Positions 1 through 5,686 of a stretch of 5,980 bases of DNA are shown here, piece after piece. The position numbers were made by a program, and so were the translations under genes. The DNA is from Acidimicrobiia bacterium. GTDB lineage: Bacteria; Actinomycetota; Acidimicrobiia; Acidimicrobiales; JACDCH01. The notes beneath the pieces are model-generated. The model was given only the letters and a program-made list of their open reading frames with translations. It was not told the origin of the DNA and searched no databases. The stretch spans positions 1 to 5,980 of the forward strand of contig JACDCH010000186.1 in assembly GCA_013694495.1 (NCBI GenBank), given 5' to 3'. Every line of letters starts with the position of its first letter. Within the stretch, counting starts at the first letter, position 1.

Positions 1-1170
1 GTCGACGCCCGGCGACGGGCCCTCGTGCCGGGCTGGTTCCGATCGGTCGACGTGACCGACGACGTGGATCCCATGGCGCCGGCGCCGGTCCCCGAGCTCA
101 CGGAACCCGACGAGGACGCTGCCGCCATGGTCGTGTTCACGTCCGGGACGACCTCCCTGCCGAAGGCAGCCGTCCTCAGCCACCGGTCGGTTATGGCCAA
201 CCTCCACCAGCTGCTCGTACGAACGGGTCAGCTGCCGGGGGCCGAGGCGCGGCCCGGCGGCGTGCACTTGTGCACCCTCCCGCTCTTCCACATGTCGGGC
301 ATCCAGACGATCCTGCTGAACCTCGTGGCCGGGGGCCGGCTGGTGTTCCTCGACGGTCGGTTCGACGCCGGGCAGGTGCTGCAGCTGATCGCCGGGCAGT
401 CGGTTACCGCCTGGGCCGCCATCCCGACGATGCTCGTCCGCGTCCTGGAGCATCCGGCGGTGGCGACCACCGACACGAGCAGCCTCCGATCGGTCGCCCT
501 CGGCGGCGCGCCGGTGCCCGCCGGACTCCTCGCTGCGGCCGAGGCGGCCTTCCCGTCGGTGCGGCGCCGGACCGGTGAGAGCTACGGCAGCACCGAAGCT
601 GGCGGCACCGTGGCCACCACGACCTTCGACCGCGAGAGCGGCACCACCGGACCCCGCGCCTTCCCGACGATCGACGTGGTGATCGACTGGCCCGAGGCGG
701 ACGGCCGCGGCGAGGTGCTCGTGCGGTCGGCCGCCCTCATGAACGGCTACCTCGGGGTGGCCGCCGCGGACCAGCCGATCGACGAGGACGGCTGGCTGCA
801 CACCGGCGACCTGGGTCGCATCGACGAGCACGGCATCCTCCACATCACCGGACGGGCCAAGGACCTCATCATCCGCGGCGGGGAGAACATCAGCCCGACC
901 GCCGTCGAGGACGCCGTCCGCGACCATCCGTCGGTCCTCGACGTCGTCGTGATCGGCATCTCCGACTCCACCTGGGGCGAGGTCGTGGGCGCGGTGGTGC
1001 GCTTCCGGGACGACCGCCCCGCACCCACCGACGACGAGCTCCGCACGCACGCCGCGAGCCGGGTGGCGCGGTACGCGGTGCCGACCCGCTGGTTCCGCAC
1101 CGGCGAGCCCTTCCCCCTCACCGACACCGGCAAGGTTCGACGAGACGAGGTGCGATCGACGTGGACGTGA
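1..1170 (+). CDS. Acyl-CoA synthetase (AMP-forming, ANL superfamily), 5' end missing
   Basis: This is the C-terminal 389 residues of an AMP-dependent acyl-CoA ligase, which would activate a carboxylic acid with ATP and load it onto CoA in the cytoplasm. The frame is open to the left edge, so the GTG at 25 is not the real start; roughly 100-150 N-terminal residues are missing compared with the 500-550 residues usual for the family. Counting from base 1, it shows the ATP/phosphate loop TSGTTSLPK (47-55), YGSTE (195-199), TGD (268-270), the hinge motif GRAKDLIIRGGENI (284-297) and the C-terminal catalytic lysine K378 in TDTGK. The phosphate loop has Ser and Ala where the consensus has Gly (TSGTTGxPKG); all catalytic residues remain, so I expect it to be active. 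It overlaps the dehydrogenase gene that follows and is probably cotranscribed with it. The acyl substrate is unknown. Confidence 0.93.
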   Translation, partial: VDARRRALVPGWFRSVDVTDDVDPMAPAPVPELTEPDEDAAAMVVFTSGTTSLPKAAVLSHRSVMANLHQLLVRTGQLPGAEARPGGVHLCTLPLFHMSGIQTILLNLVAGGRLVFLDGRFDAGQVLQLIAGQSVTAWAAIPTMLVRVLEHPAVATTDTSSLRSVALGGAPVPAGLLAAAEAAFPSVRRRTGESYGSTEAGGTVATTTFDRESGTTGPRAFPTIDVVIDWPEADGRGEVLVRSAALMNGYLGVAAADQPIDEDGWLHTGDLGRIDEHGILHITGRAKDLIIRGGENISPTAVEDAVRDHPSVLDVVVIGISDSTWGEVVGAVVRFRDDRPAPTDDELRTHAASRVARYAVPTRWFRTGEPFPLTDTGKVRRDEVRSTWT

Positions 1171-2378
1171 CCACGACCGAGGAGTTCCGCTCCGAGGTCA
1201 TCGCCTGGGTCGCCGAGCGGTACCCCGACGCGCTCCGCTCGGCCGAGGTCGACGCCGACGAGGCGTACCTCGGAGGGACGACGGCAACGTTCCCGTCACA
1301 CGCCGCCCGGCGCTGGATGGACGAGATGTCCGAGCGGGGCTGGGTCGCACCCACCTGGCCGGCGCACCTCGGCGGTGCCGGGCTCGACCCGGCCCGCGCC
1401 CGGGTGCTGGCCGAGGAGCTGGCCCGCGCCGGCTGCCGGCCACCGCTCGTGTCGGTGCACGGGCTGGGCATGATCGGTCCCGCCCTCCTTGAGTTCGGGA
1501 CGCCCGAGCAGCAGGCGCGCTTCGTCCCCGACATCGCCGCCGGACGCGTCCGCTGGTGCCAGGGGTTCAGCGAGCCCGGGGCCGGGTCCGATCTCGCCGG
1601 GCTCTCGACCCGTGCCGTCCGCGACGGGGACGAGTACGTGGTGACCGGCCAGAAGGTGTGGACGAGCTTCGCCGACGAGTCCGACTGGATCTTCGCCATC
1701 GTCCGCACCGATCCGGCCGCGCCGAAGCGGGACGGGTTGTCCTTCCTGCTCGTCGACCTCCGATCGCCGGGCATCGAGGTCCGGCCGATCGCGCTGATCA
1801 GCGGGCGGTCGGAGTTCTGCGAGGTCTTCTTCGACGGCGTTCGGGTGCCGGTCAACCAGCGCTTGAGCGACGAGGGCCAGGGCTGGGCGGTCACCCGCTT
1901 CATCCTCGGAAAGGAGCGGCAGCTACTCGGCCAGAACACCGGCTTCGGCGGCGGCCGCCTCGGTGCTCGCGAGCTGATCGGGCTCGCGCGTCGCCGGCGC
2001 GGATGCCCCGCCGGAACCTTGCCCGATGCGGCCGTGAGGTCGGCGCTGGCAGAGGCCGACATCGAGGAGGAGTGCGCTCGTGCGCTGGTCCGCAACGCCG
2101 GCGGACGCTCGCCAGGTGCTGGGCCGCTCCACCCGTCAGTGGTGAAGCTGACGATGTCGGCGATGATGCAGCACCAGGCCGATCTGGCCGTCGAGCTGTC
2201 CGGCCTCGGCGGGCTCGGGTGGGACGGCGACGCGTACGGCGACGACGAGCTCGCCGTCGCTCGCGACTACCTCTACTCGAAGGCGTGGACCATCGGCGGC
2301 GGGAGCTCCGAGATCCAGCGGAACCTCATCGCCCGCCAGGTCCTCGAGCTGCCGCACCTCGGACCGGAGGAGCCCTGA
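1161..2378 (+). CDS. Acyl-CoA dehydrogenase, FadE-like, probable catalytic subunit of a heteromeric pair
   Basis: This 405-residue flavoprotein of the acyl-CoA dehydrogenase family would introduce an alpha,beta double bond into an acyl-CoA. Visible are the flavin and substrate loop GFSEPGAGSD (135-144), WTSFADESDW (167-176) and the C-terminal segment TIGGGSSEIQRN (377-388). The medium-chain-type catalytic Glu just before the SxIQR segment is replaced by Gly, but E252 in GKERQLL sits where isovaleryl-CoA dehydrogenase and several FadE proteins carry their base. The Arg-x-Gln-Phe-Gly motif that contacts the neighbouring subunit's FAD is not recognisable; RRRRGCPAGTLPDAAVR (277-293) occupies that region. 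GTG 1161 has GAGG 10 bases upstream; GTG 1167, giving a 4-base GTGA overlap with the ligase stop, is an alternative. It ends two bases before the second dehydrogenase. The family is certain; the subunit role is inferred. Confidence 0.93.
   Translation: MDVTTTEEFRSEVIAWVAERYPDALRSAEVDADEAYLGGTTATFPSHAARRWMDEMSERGWVAPTWPAHLGGAGLDPARARVLAEELARAGCRPPLVSVHGLGMIGPALLEFGTPEQQARFVPDIAAGRVRWCQGFSEPGAGSDLAGLSTRAVRDGDEYVVTGQKVWTSFADESDWIFAIVRTDPAAPKRDGLSFLLVDLRSPGIEVRPIALISGRSEFCEVFFDGVRVPVNQRLSDEGQGWAVTRFILGKERQLLGQNTGFGGGRLGARELIGLARRRRGCPAGTLPDAAVRSALAEADIEEECARALVRNAGGRSPGAGPLHPSVVKLTMSAMMQHQADLAVELSGLGGLGWDGDAYGDDELAVARDYLYSKAWTIGGGSSEIQRNLIARQVLELPHLGPEEP
2366..2372 (+). promoter_or_regulatory. 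Ribosome binding site that fixes the start of the second dehydrogenase
   Basis: GGAGGAG lies inside the last codons of the upstream gene and 8 bases before ATG 2381. It supports a separate start here although the same reading frame stays open far upstream, to about 1556, as an overlap with the first dehydrogenase. Confidence 0.75.
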
Positions 2379-2380
2379 CC

Positions 2381-3502
2381 ATGGCGACCACCACCGAGGA
2401 GCGACTCGAGCTCGCGACCGCTGCCCGCCGGCTCTGCCGCGAGCGGTTCGGCGCGGCTGCGGTTCGTCGTCTCCGTGACGACCCCCCGCCGGCCGGCGAG
2501 GCGGAGACCTGGCCGGAACTGGCCGGACTTGGCTGGACCGGACTGCTCGTCGACCCCTCCCTCGGTGGATCGGGCGCGGGCATGGCCGAGGTTGTCGTCG
2601 TGCTGGCCGAACTCGGGCGGGTCCTCGCCGTCACCCCGATGCTCGCCAGCGCCGTCGTCGCCGTCACCGCCCTGTCAGCCGCCGGCGCACCCGAGCCGTT
2701 CCGCGCCCGCCTCGAGGAGCTCGCCCGGGGCGAGTCCGTCGTCGTCGTCGCTCACACCGAGGGTGACGAGTTCCAACCGGCGGAGCAGGCGCCGACCGCG
2801 GTCACGGCCACGCGGGTCGACGACGCCTGGCGGGTGGTGGGCACGAAGCGGTGGGTCCCGTTTGCGCCGGCCGCTACGCACCTGCTCGTCACCGCCACCA
2901 CGAACGCGAACGAGGGCGCCTTCGCCGGCGTGCTCGTCGACGCCGCCGACCGGGGTGTCGGCCTGGTGGCCGGCCGCTCGCTCGACGGCCACCCGATCGC
3001 CCATGTCGACCTCGACGTGGTGGTGCCGATCGAACACGTGGTGGAGGACATCCGGCCCGGGCTCGACCTGGCTCACCAGAGGGGCTTCGTCGCTCTCGCC
3101 GCGACCATGGCCGGCGGGCAGCGCCGGGCTCTCGAGCTCACCACCACCCACCTCCGTGAGCGCATCCAGTTCGGCGTGCCTATCGGCGCGTTCCAGGCGC
3201 TCCAGCACCGCGCCGCCGACCTGCACTGCGAGGTGGAGCGATCGGACGCGATCGTCGCGCGCGCCGCGCGGTCGATCGACCAGGACGCGACGAAGGCCCG
3301 CCGGGCGGTCCACGCGGCCATGGTCACCGTCGCTCGGTCGTATCTCCGGACCGCGGAGGAGGGGATCCAGCTGCACGGCGGGATCGGGATGACCGACGAA
3401 GCCGAGATCGGGTTCCACCTGAAGGCGGCCCGGGTCGCGCAGCTCACCCTCGGTGATCCCTCCCATCATCGCGACCGGTTCGCCACGGCCAGCGGCTATT
3501 GA
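2381..3502 (+). CDS. Acyl-CoA dehydrogenase family protein, probable FAD-contributing partner subunit
   Basis: A 373-residue acyl-CoA dehydrogenase homologue. It keeps the C-terminal FAD-contact motifs RIQFGVPIGAFQ (261-272, with R261 and Q263) and IQLHGGIGMTDE (329-340). It lacks the GFSEPGAGSD loop; the corresponding middle domain reads GTKRWVPFAPAATHLL (154-169). In the helix that carries the base in isovaleryl-CoA dehydrogenase it has ATMAGGQRRAL (241-251), with no Glu at the expected place, and the C-terminal loop is LTLGDPSHHRDRF (355-367). What it retains is what the upstream partner lacks, so the two probably form an alpha2beta2 heterotetramer, as described for the FadE26-FadE27 and FadE28-FadE29 pairs of mycobacterial cholesterol catabolism. 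The 2-base gap fits coupled translation and fixed stoichiometry. The start is the ATG with a strong GGAGG site. It is probably not active alone. Confidence 0.93.
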   Translation: MATTTEERLELATAARRLCRERFGAAAVRRLRDDPPPAGEAETWPELAGLGWTGLLVDPSLGGSGAGMAEVVVVLAELGRVLAVTPMLASAVVAVTALSAAGAPEPFRARLEELARGESVVVVAHTEGDEFQPAEQAPTAVTATRVDDAWRVVGTKRWVPFAPAATHLLVTATTNANEGAFAGVLVDAADRGVGLVAGRSLDGHPIAHVDLDVVVPIEHVVEDIRPGLDLAHQRGFVALAATMAGGQRRALELTTTHLRERIQFGVPIGAFQALQHRAADLHCEVERSDAIVARAARSIDQDATKARRAVHAAMVTVARSYLRTAEEGIQLHGGIGMTDEAEIGFHLKAARVAQLTLGDPSHHRDRFATASGY

Positions 3503-3505
3503 CCC

Positions 3506-3511
3506 AAGGAG
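3506..3511 (+). promoter_or_regulatory. Ribosome binding site deciding the GTG start of the amidohydrolase
   Basis: AAGGAG stands 5 bases before GTG 3517, an ideal spacing. The in-frame TTG at 3499, which overlaps the stop of the previous gene, has no such site, so 3517 is the preferred start. Confidence 0.75.
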
Positions 3512-3516
3512 CACAC

Positions 3517-4689
3517 GTGGACTACCAGCTCATCGACTTCGACACGCACTACTACGAGCCCCTCGACGCGTACACCCGCCACCTCGACCCGAAGATCCGC
3601 AAACAGCGGCGGGGCGTGGAGATGGTGACCACCGGCGGGCGCACGTACGCATCGATCGGCGGGCGGCTCTCGAACTTCGTCCCGAACGTGACGTTCAACC
3701 CGGTGGCCGGCCCCGGGAGCCTGGAGGCGTACTTCCGGGGCGAGGCCGACGGCGGTCGGGCCCGAGAGCTCGCCGATGTCGTCCCGCTCGACCCGTCGTA
3801 CCAGGAGCGGGTGCCGCGGTTGGCGGTCATGGCCGAGCAGGGGGTCGAGGAGTGCGTCCTGCTCGCCACCTTCGCCTACGGCATCGAGGAGGCCCTCTGC
3901 GGCGACGTTGAAGCGATGCACGCCACGATGGAGGCCTTCAACCGCTGGTTGCACGAGGAGTTCGGATTCACCGGGCCGACCATCGCCGCGCCGATGATCC
4001 CGATGAGCGACGTCGAGCGGGCCTGCGCCGAGCTCCGTTGGGCGCTCTCGGAGGGCGCTCGGGTCATCGCCCTCACGCCCGGTCCGGTCCGGCTGGCGGG
4101 CGGCGATCGCTGCTCGCCGGCCCATCCCCGGTTCGACCCGTTCTGGCAGATCGTCGAGGGCGCCGGAGTCACCGTCGCCTACCACGCCGCCGATGCCGGG
4201 TACTTCCGCTACTTCAAGGACTACGGCGACCCGGCGGACTTCAACCCCTTCTCCTCGGCGATGAAGCTCGGGAGCCTTTGGGCCATCGACCGGCCCATGC
4301 AGGACATGGTCGCCGTGCTTGTGATGCAGAAGCTCTTCGACCGGTTCCCGAACCTGCGGATCGTCTCCGTCGAGCAGGGGATCGACTGGCTGCCCGTCGT
4401 CCTCGACCGGCTGACGAAGCAGTACAAGCGGCGGCCCTGGATCTTCGCCGAGCCGCCGGAGGAGACGCTGCGCCGCCACCTCTGGGTCTGCCCCTTCTGG
4501 GAGGACGATGTCACCGCGCTCATCGACGTGGTGGGGGTCGATCACGTAGTGTTCGGCTCCGACTGGCCCCACCCCGAAGGCGTCGCCGAGCCCCGCGACT
4601 TCACGAAGTACTTACCGACCCTCGACGACGCGGACCTCCGGAAGGTGATGCGGACGAACGCCGGGTCACTCCTGACGCTGCAGCCCTGA
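3517..4689 (+). CDS. Amidohydrolase-2 family metal-dependent hydrolase or decarboxylase
   Basis: A 390-residue TIM-barrel protein of the amidohydrolase-related family (Pfam Amidohydro_2), which contains ACMSD and gamma-resorcylate decarboxylase, the LigJ hydratase and various C-C hydrolases. The N-terminal strand IDFDTHYYEP (6-15) supplies a D9-x-H11 pair in place of the usual HxH; YHAADAG carries H223, and FGSDWPHPEG (346-355) carries D349, a typical metal ligand and base. At the strand where many members have a catalytic His (GHxG), this one reads VEQGIDWLP (285-293), with Q287 at that place by hand alignment. The C-terminus DLRKVMRTNAGSLL (373-386) is typical of the family. It sits 14 bases after the second dehydrogenase and is the last gene of the operon, so it likely acts in the same catabolic route on a cyclic or carboxylated intermediate. 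The exact reaction is unknown. Confidence 0.9.
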   Translation: MDYQLIDFDTHYYEPLDAYTRHLDPKIRKQRRGVEMVTTGGRTYASIGGRLSNFVPNVTFNPVAGPGSLEAYFRGEADGGRARELADVVPLDPSYQERVPRLAVMAEQGVEECVLLATFAYGIEEALCGDVEAMHATMEAFNRWLHEEFGFTGPTIAAPMIPMSDVERACAELRWALSEGARVIALTPGPVRLAGGDRCSPAHPRFDPFWQIVEGAGVTVAYHAADAGYFRYFKDYGDPADFNPFSSAMKLGSLWAIDRPMQDMVAVLVMQKLFDRFPNLRIVSVEQGIDWLPVVLDRLTKQYKRRPWIFAEPPEETLRRHLWVCPFWEDDVTALIDVVGVDHVVFGSDWPHPEGVAEPRDFTKYLPTLDDADLRKVMRTNAGSLLTLQP

Positions 4690-4732
4690 GGGAGCGAGTC
4701 CAGCACCGTGCGATCGTCCACGCGGGCGCCGC

Positions 4733-4760
4733 TTGTCAACGCCGTTGTCAATGCAACGCC
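4733..4760 (+). repeat. Tandem TTGTCAA repeats with overlapping CAACGCC copies
   Basis: TTGTCAA occurs at 4733-4739 and 4745-4751, exactly 12 bases apart. CAACGCC occurs at 4737-4743 and 4754-4760. CGTTG (4743-4747) and CAACG (4754-4758) form a 5-bp inverted repeat around TCAATG. The repeats lie directly beside the tRNA-like fragment, where arm-type binding sites of tyrosine integrases are usually found; that role is inference only. Confidence 0.45.
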
Positions 4761-4761
4761 G

Positions 4762-4801
4762 ACTCACAAAGGTCCCAGGCTCAAATCCTGCCCCGCCACC
4801 A
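4762..4801 (+). other. tRNA 3'-end-like fragment, candidate attachment site (attR-like)
   Basis: The stretch resembles the variable loop, T arm, acceptor strand and CCA tail of a tRNA: AAAGGTC, then CCAGG-CTCAAAT-CCTG, then CCCCGCC-A-CCA ending at 4801. T-stem positions 50-53 and 61-64 pair; the loop CTCAAAT matches the TTCRANY consensus except at its first base. One base seems missing between the T stem and the acceptor strand, which a working gene would not tolerate. No matching GGCGGGG 5' strand, D arm or anticodon arm is found upstream, so this is a fragment and not a complete gene. Integrases that recombine in the 3' half of tRNA genes leave such a copy at one end of the inserted element, followed by the original terminator, as here. 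Confidence 0.55.
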
Positions 4802-4818
4802 TCTGAGGTGAGGGAGTC

Positions 4819-4843
4819 AGGCCCGGTCCGGCGGACCGGGCCT
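4819..4843 (+). terminator. Perfect 11-bp GC-rich hairpin, intrinsic-type terminator
   Basis: AGGCCCGGTCC (4819-4829), a 3-base loop GGC and GGACCGGGCCT (4833-4843) form a perfect stem. The T tract that follows is weak (CTCTTGCTGT), as is common in high-GC actinobacteria. It lies 17 bases after the CCA of the tRNA-like fragment, a usual place for a tRNA terminator, and would also end transcripts from the catabolic operon before the regulator gene. Confidence 0.7.
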
Positions 4844-4884
4844 CTTGCTGTCGGGGCTCCACCTCGAGCGGGTCTTCCGAACGG

Positions 4885-4909
4885 CTGATCTACGGGGCGC
4901 GGAGATCGG
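4885..4909. promoter_or_regulatory. Weak inverted repeat upstream of the WYL regulator, possible operator
   Basis: GATCT (4887-4891) and AGATC (4903-4907) form an inverted repeat, extended by an outer C/G pair (4885/4909) across one T/G position, with half-site centres 16 bases apart. It lies 25 bases before the regulator's start, where self-control would be expected. I see no convincing -35/-10 pair nearby. A 5-bp repeat can easily arise by chance. Confidence 0.25.
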
Positions 4910-4933
4910 TGCGTGAGCGGCGAGGCTTAGGGG

Positions 4934-5632
4934 GTGAACCGGACTGATCGGTTGTATGCGCTGGTCGAGGAGCTTCGGGCCGTCGCTCCTGCTTGGCGGT
5001 CGGCGTCGTGGTTCGCAGAACGGTTCGAGGTCTCGAGTCGTACGATCGAGCGGGACCTGTCGGCGTTGCAACAGGCCGGGGTGCCGATCTTCGCCACTTC
5101 CGGTCGTCGCGGCGGGTACGCGATCGATGTTCGCCACACGCTCCCACCGTTGAACTTCACTGCGGCGGAGGTCGCCGCGGTGGCGACCGCTCTCGCGGCA
5201 GAGTCGTCCACGCCGTTCACCCATGCCGGGCGAAGCGCGTTGGGCAAGATCTTGGCGGTCCTGGCCGAGGTCGACGCGGAGGGGACCCGCCAGCTGGCGG
5301 CGAGGGTTCGTCTCTTCGAGCCGGGTCCCATCAGACATGTGGCGTCGGCGGCAGTGGAGCTCGCGATCGTCACCCAGCGGGTCCTGGACATCGACTACTC
5401 CGACAAGACCGGTGAGGTGACGACCCGAAGCATCGAGCCGTTGGCGGTGCTGGGAGTGCAACCGCACTGGTATGTGTGGGCTTGGTGCCGCCTTCGCCAC
5501 GACGTTCGAGCATTTCGACTCGATCGGATCGCCGGAGCGGTCGTTCGTGACGAGAAGGTTCCGGATCGAGGCTTCGACCCGGCCGACATCGAGCTGACCG
5601 ACCTGATCTCACGAGGCATTCTCGGCCACTGA
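4934..5632 (+). CDS. WYL-domain helix-turn-helix transcriptional regulator (YafY-like)
   Basis: A 232-residue DNA-binding regulator. The N-terminus (1-65) is a DeoR-type winged helix: WFAERFEVSSRTIERDLSAL (26-45) forms helix-turn-helix, and IFATSGRRGGYAI (52-64) forms the wing. The C-terminal half is a WYL ligand-sensing domain, with HWYVWAWCRLRHDVRAFRLD (178-197) holding the WYV variant of the namesake motif and the conserved Arg residues; RSIEPLAVLG (165-174) precedes it. Family members are often about 300 residues, and this one lacks the usual C-terminal extension (WCX). The start is a GTG with GAGG 8 bases upstream. The effector and targets are unknown. It may regulate itself or the flavin-binding protein 54 bases downstream on the same strand. 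Third codon positions are clearly poorer in G/C than in the operon to the left. Confidence 0.92.
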   Translation: MNRTDRLYALVEELRAVAPAWRSASWFAERFEVSSRTIERDLSALQQAGVPIFATSGRRGGYAIDVRHTLPPLNFTAAEVAAVATALAAESSTPFTHAGRSALGKILAVLAEVDAEGTRQLAARVRLFEPGPIRHVASAAVELAIVTQRVLDIDYSDKTGEVTTRSIEPLAVLGVQPHWYVWAWCRLRHDVRAFRLDRIAGAVVRDEKVPDRGFDPADIELTDLISRGILGH

Positions 5633-5636
5633 ACAA

Positions 5637-5683
5637 CTTCTCCAGGTTCTCGGAAAGACCGACACAACTTGTCGCCGGAGAGG
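5637..5683 (+). promoter_or_regulatory. Possible folded leader that masks the next gene's ribosome site
   Basis: By hand folding, CTTCTCC (5637-5643) can pair with GGAGAGG (5677-5683), the ribosome site of the next gene, over 7 positions including one G-T wobble. Inside, GGTT (5645-5648) can pair with GACC (5657-5660), and GACA (5661-5664) with TGTC (5670-5673), giving a three-way junction. ACAACTT also occurs twice, at 5633-5639 and 5664-5670, 31 bases apart. The helices are short and the fold has not been calculated. Confidence 0.3.
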
Positions 5684-5686
5684 CGC

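Noticed and set aside
25..27. GTG as start of the acyl-CoA synthetase
   Set aside because: The frame is open to the window edge and the ATP-binding loop would lie only about 39 residues from the start, far too near for this family.
1118..2095. Minus-strand open frame (325 codons) opposite the first dehydrogenase
   Set aside because: Low-complexity Ser/Arg/Pro/Ala composition, antisense to a well-conserved gene.
1556..2380. N-terminal extension that would make the second dehydrogenase a 648-residue fusion
   Set aside because: The extension overlaps the first dehydrogenase in another frame and is Arg-rich nonsense. Homology begins at ATG 2381, which has its own ribosome site.
2734..2751. GTC trinucleotide run
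   Set aside because: It is a short run of valine codons within the coding region, ordinary in GC-rich genes.
2675..3514. Minus-strand open frame (279 codons) opposite the second dehydrogenase
   Set aside because: It is antisense to conserved dehydrogenase motifs, has no domain of its own and is explained by high GC.
3496..4572. Long open frame on the minus strand (358 codons) opposite the amidohydrolase
   Set aside because: It has no recognisable domain and is rich in Arg, Gly, Val and His. Such frames arise opposite genes with strongly G/C third positions. The plus strand holds a clear family protein.
4723..4801. A complete tRNA gene
   Set aside because: The 5' strand does not pair with CCCCGCC, and there is no D arm or seven-base anticodon loop. 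Only the 3' part fits.
4038..4811. Plus-strand open frame overlapping the amidohydrolase and the tRNA-like fragment
   Set aside because: Arg/Pro/Ala-rich, out of frame with the conserved gene and without a ribosome site; a shadow frame.
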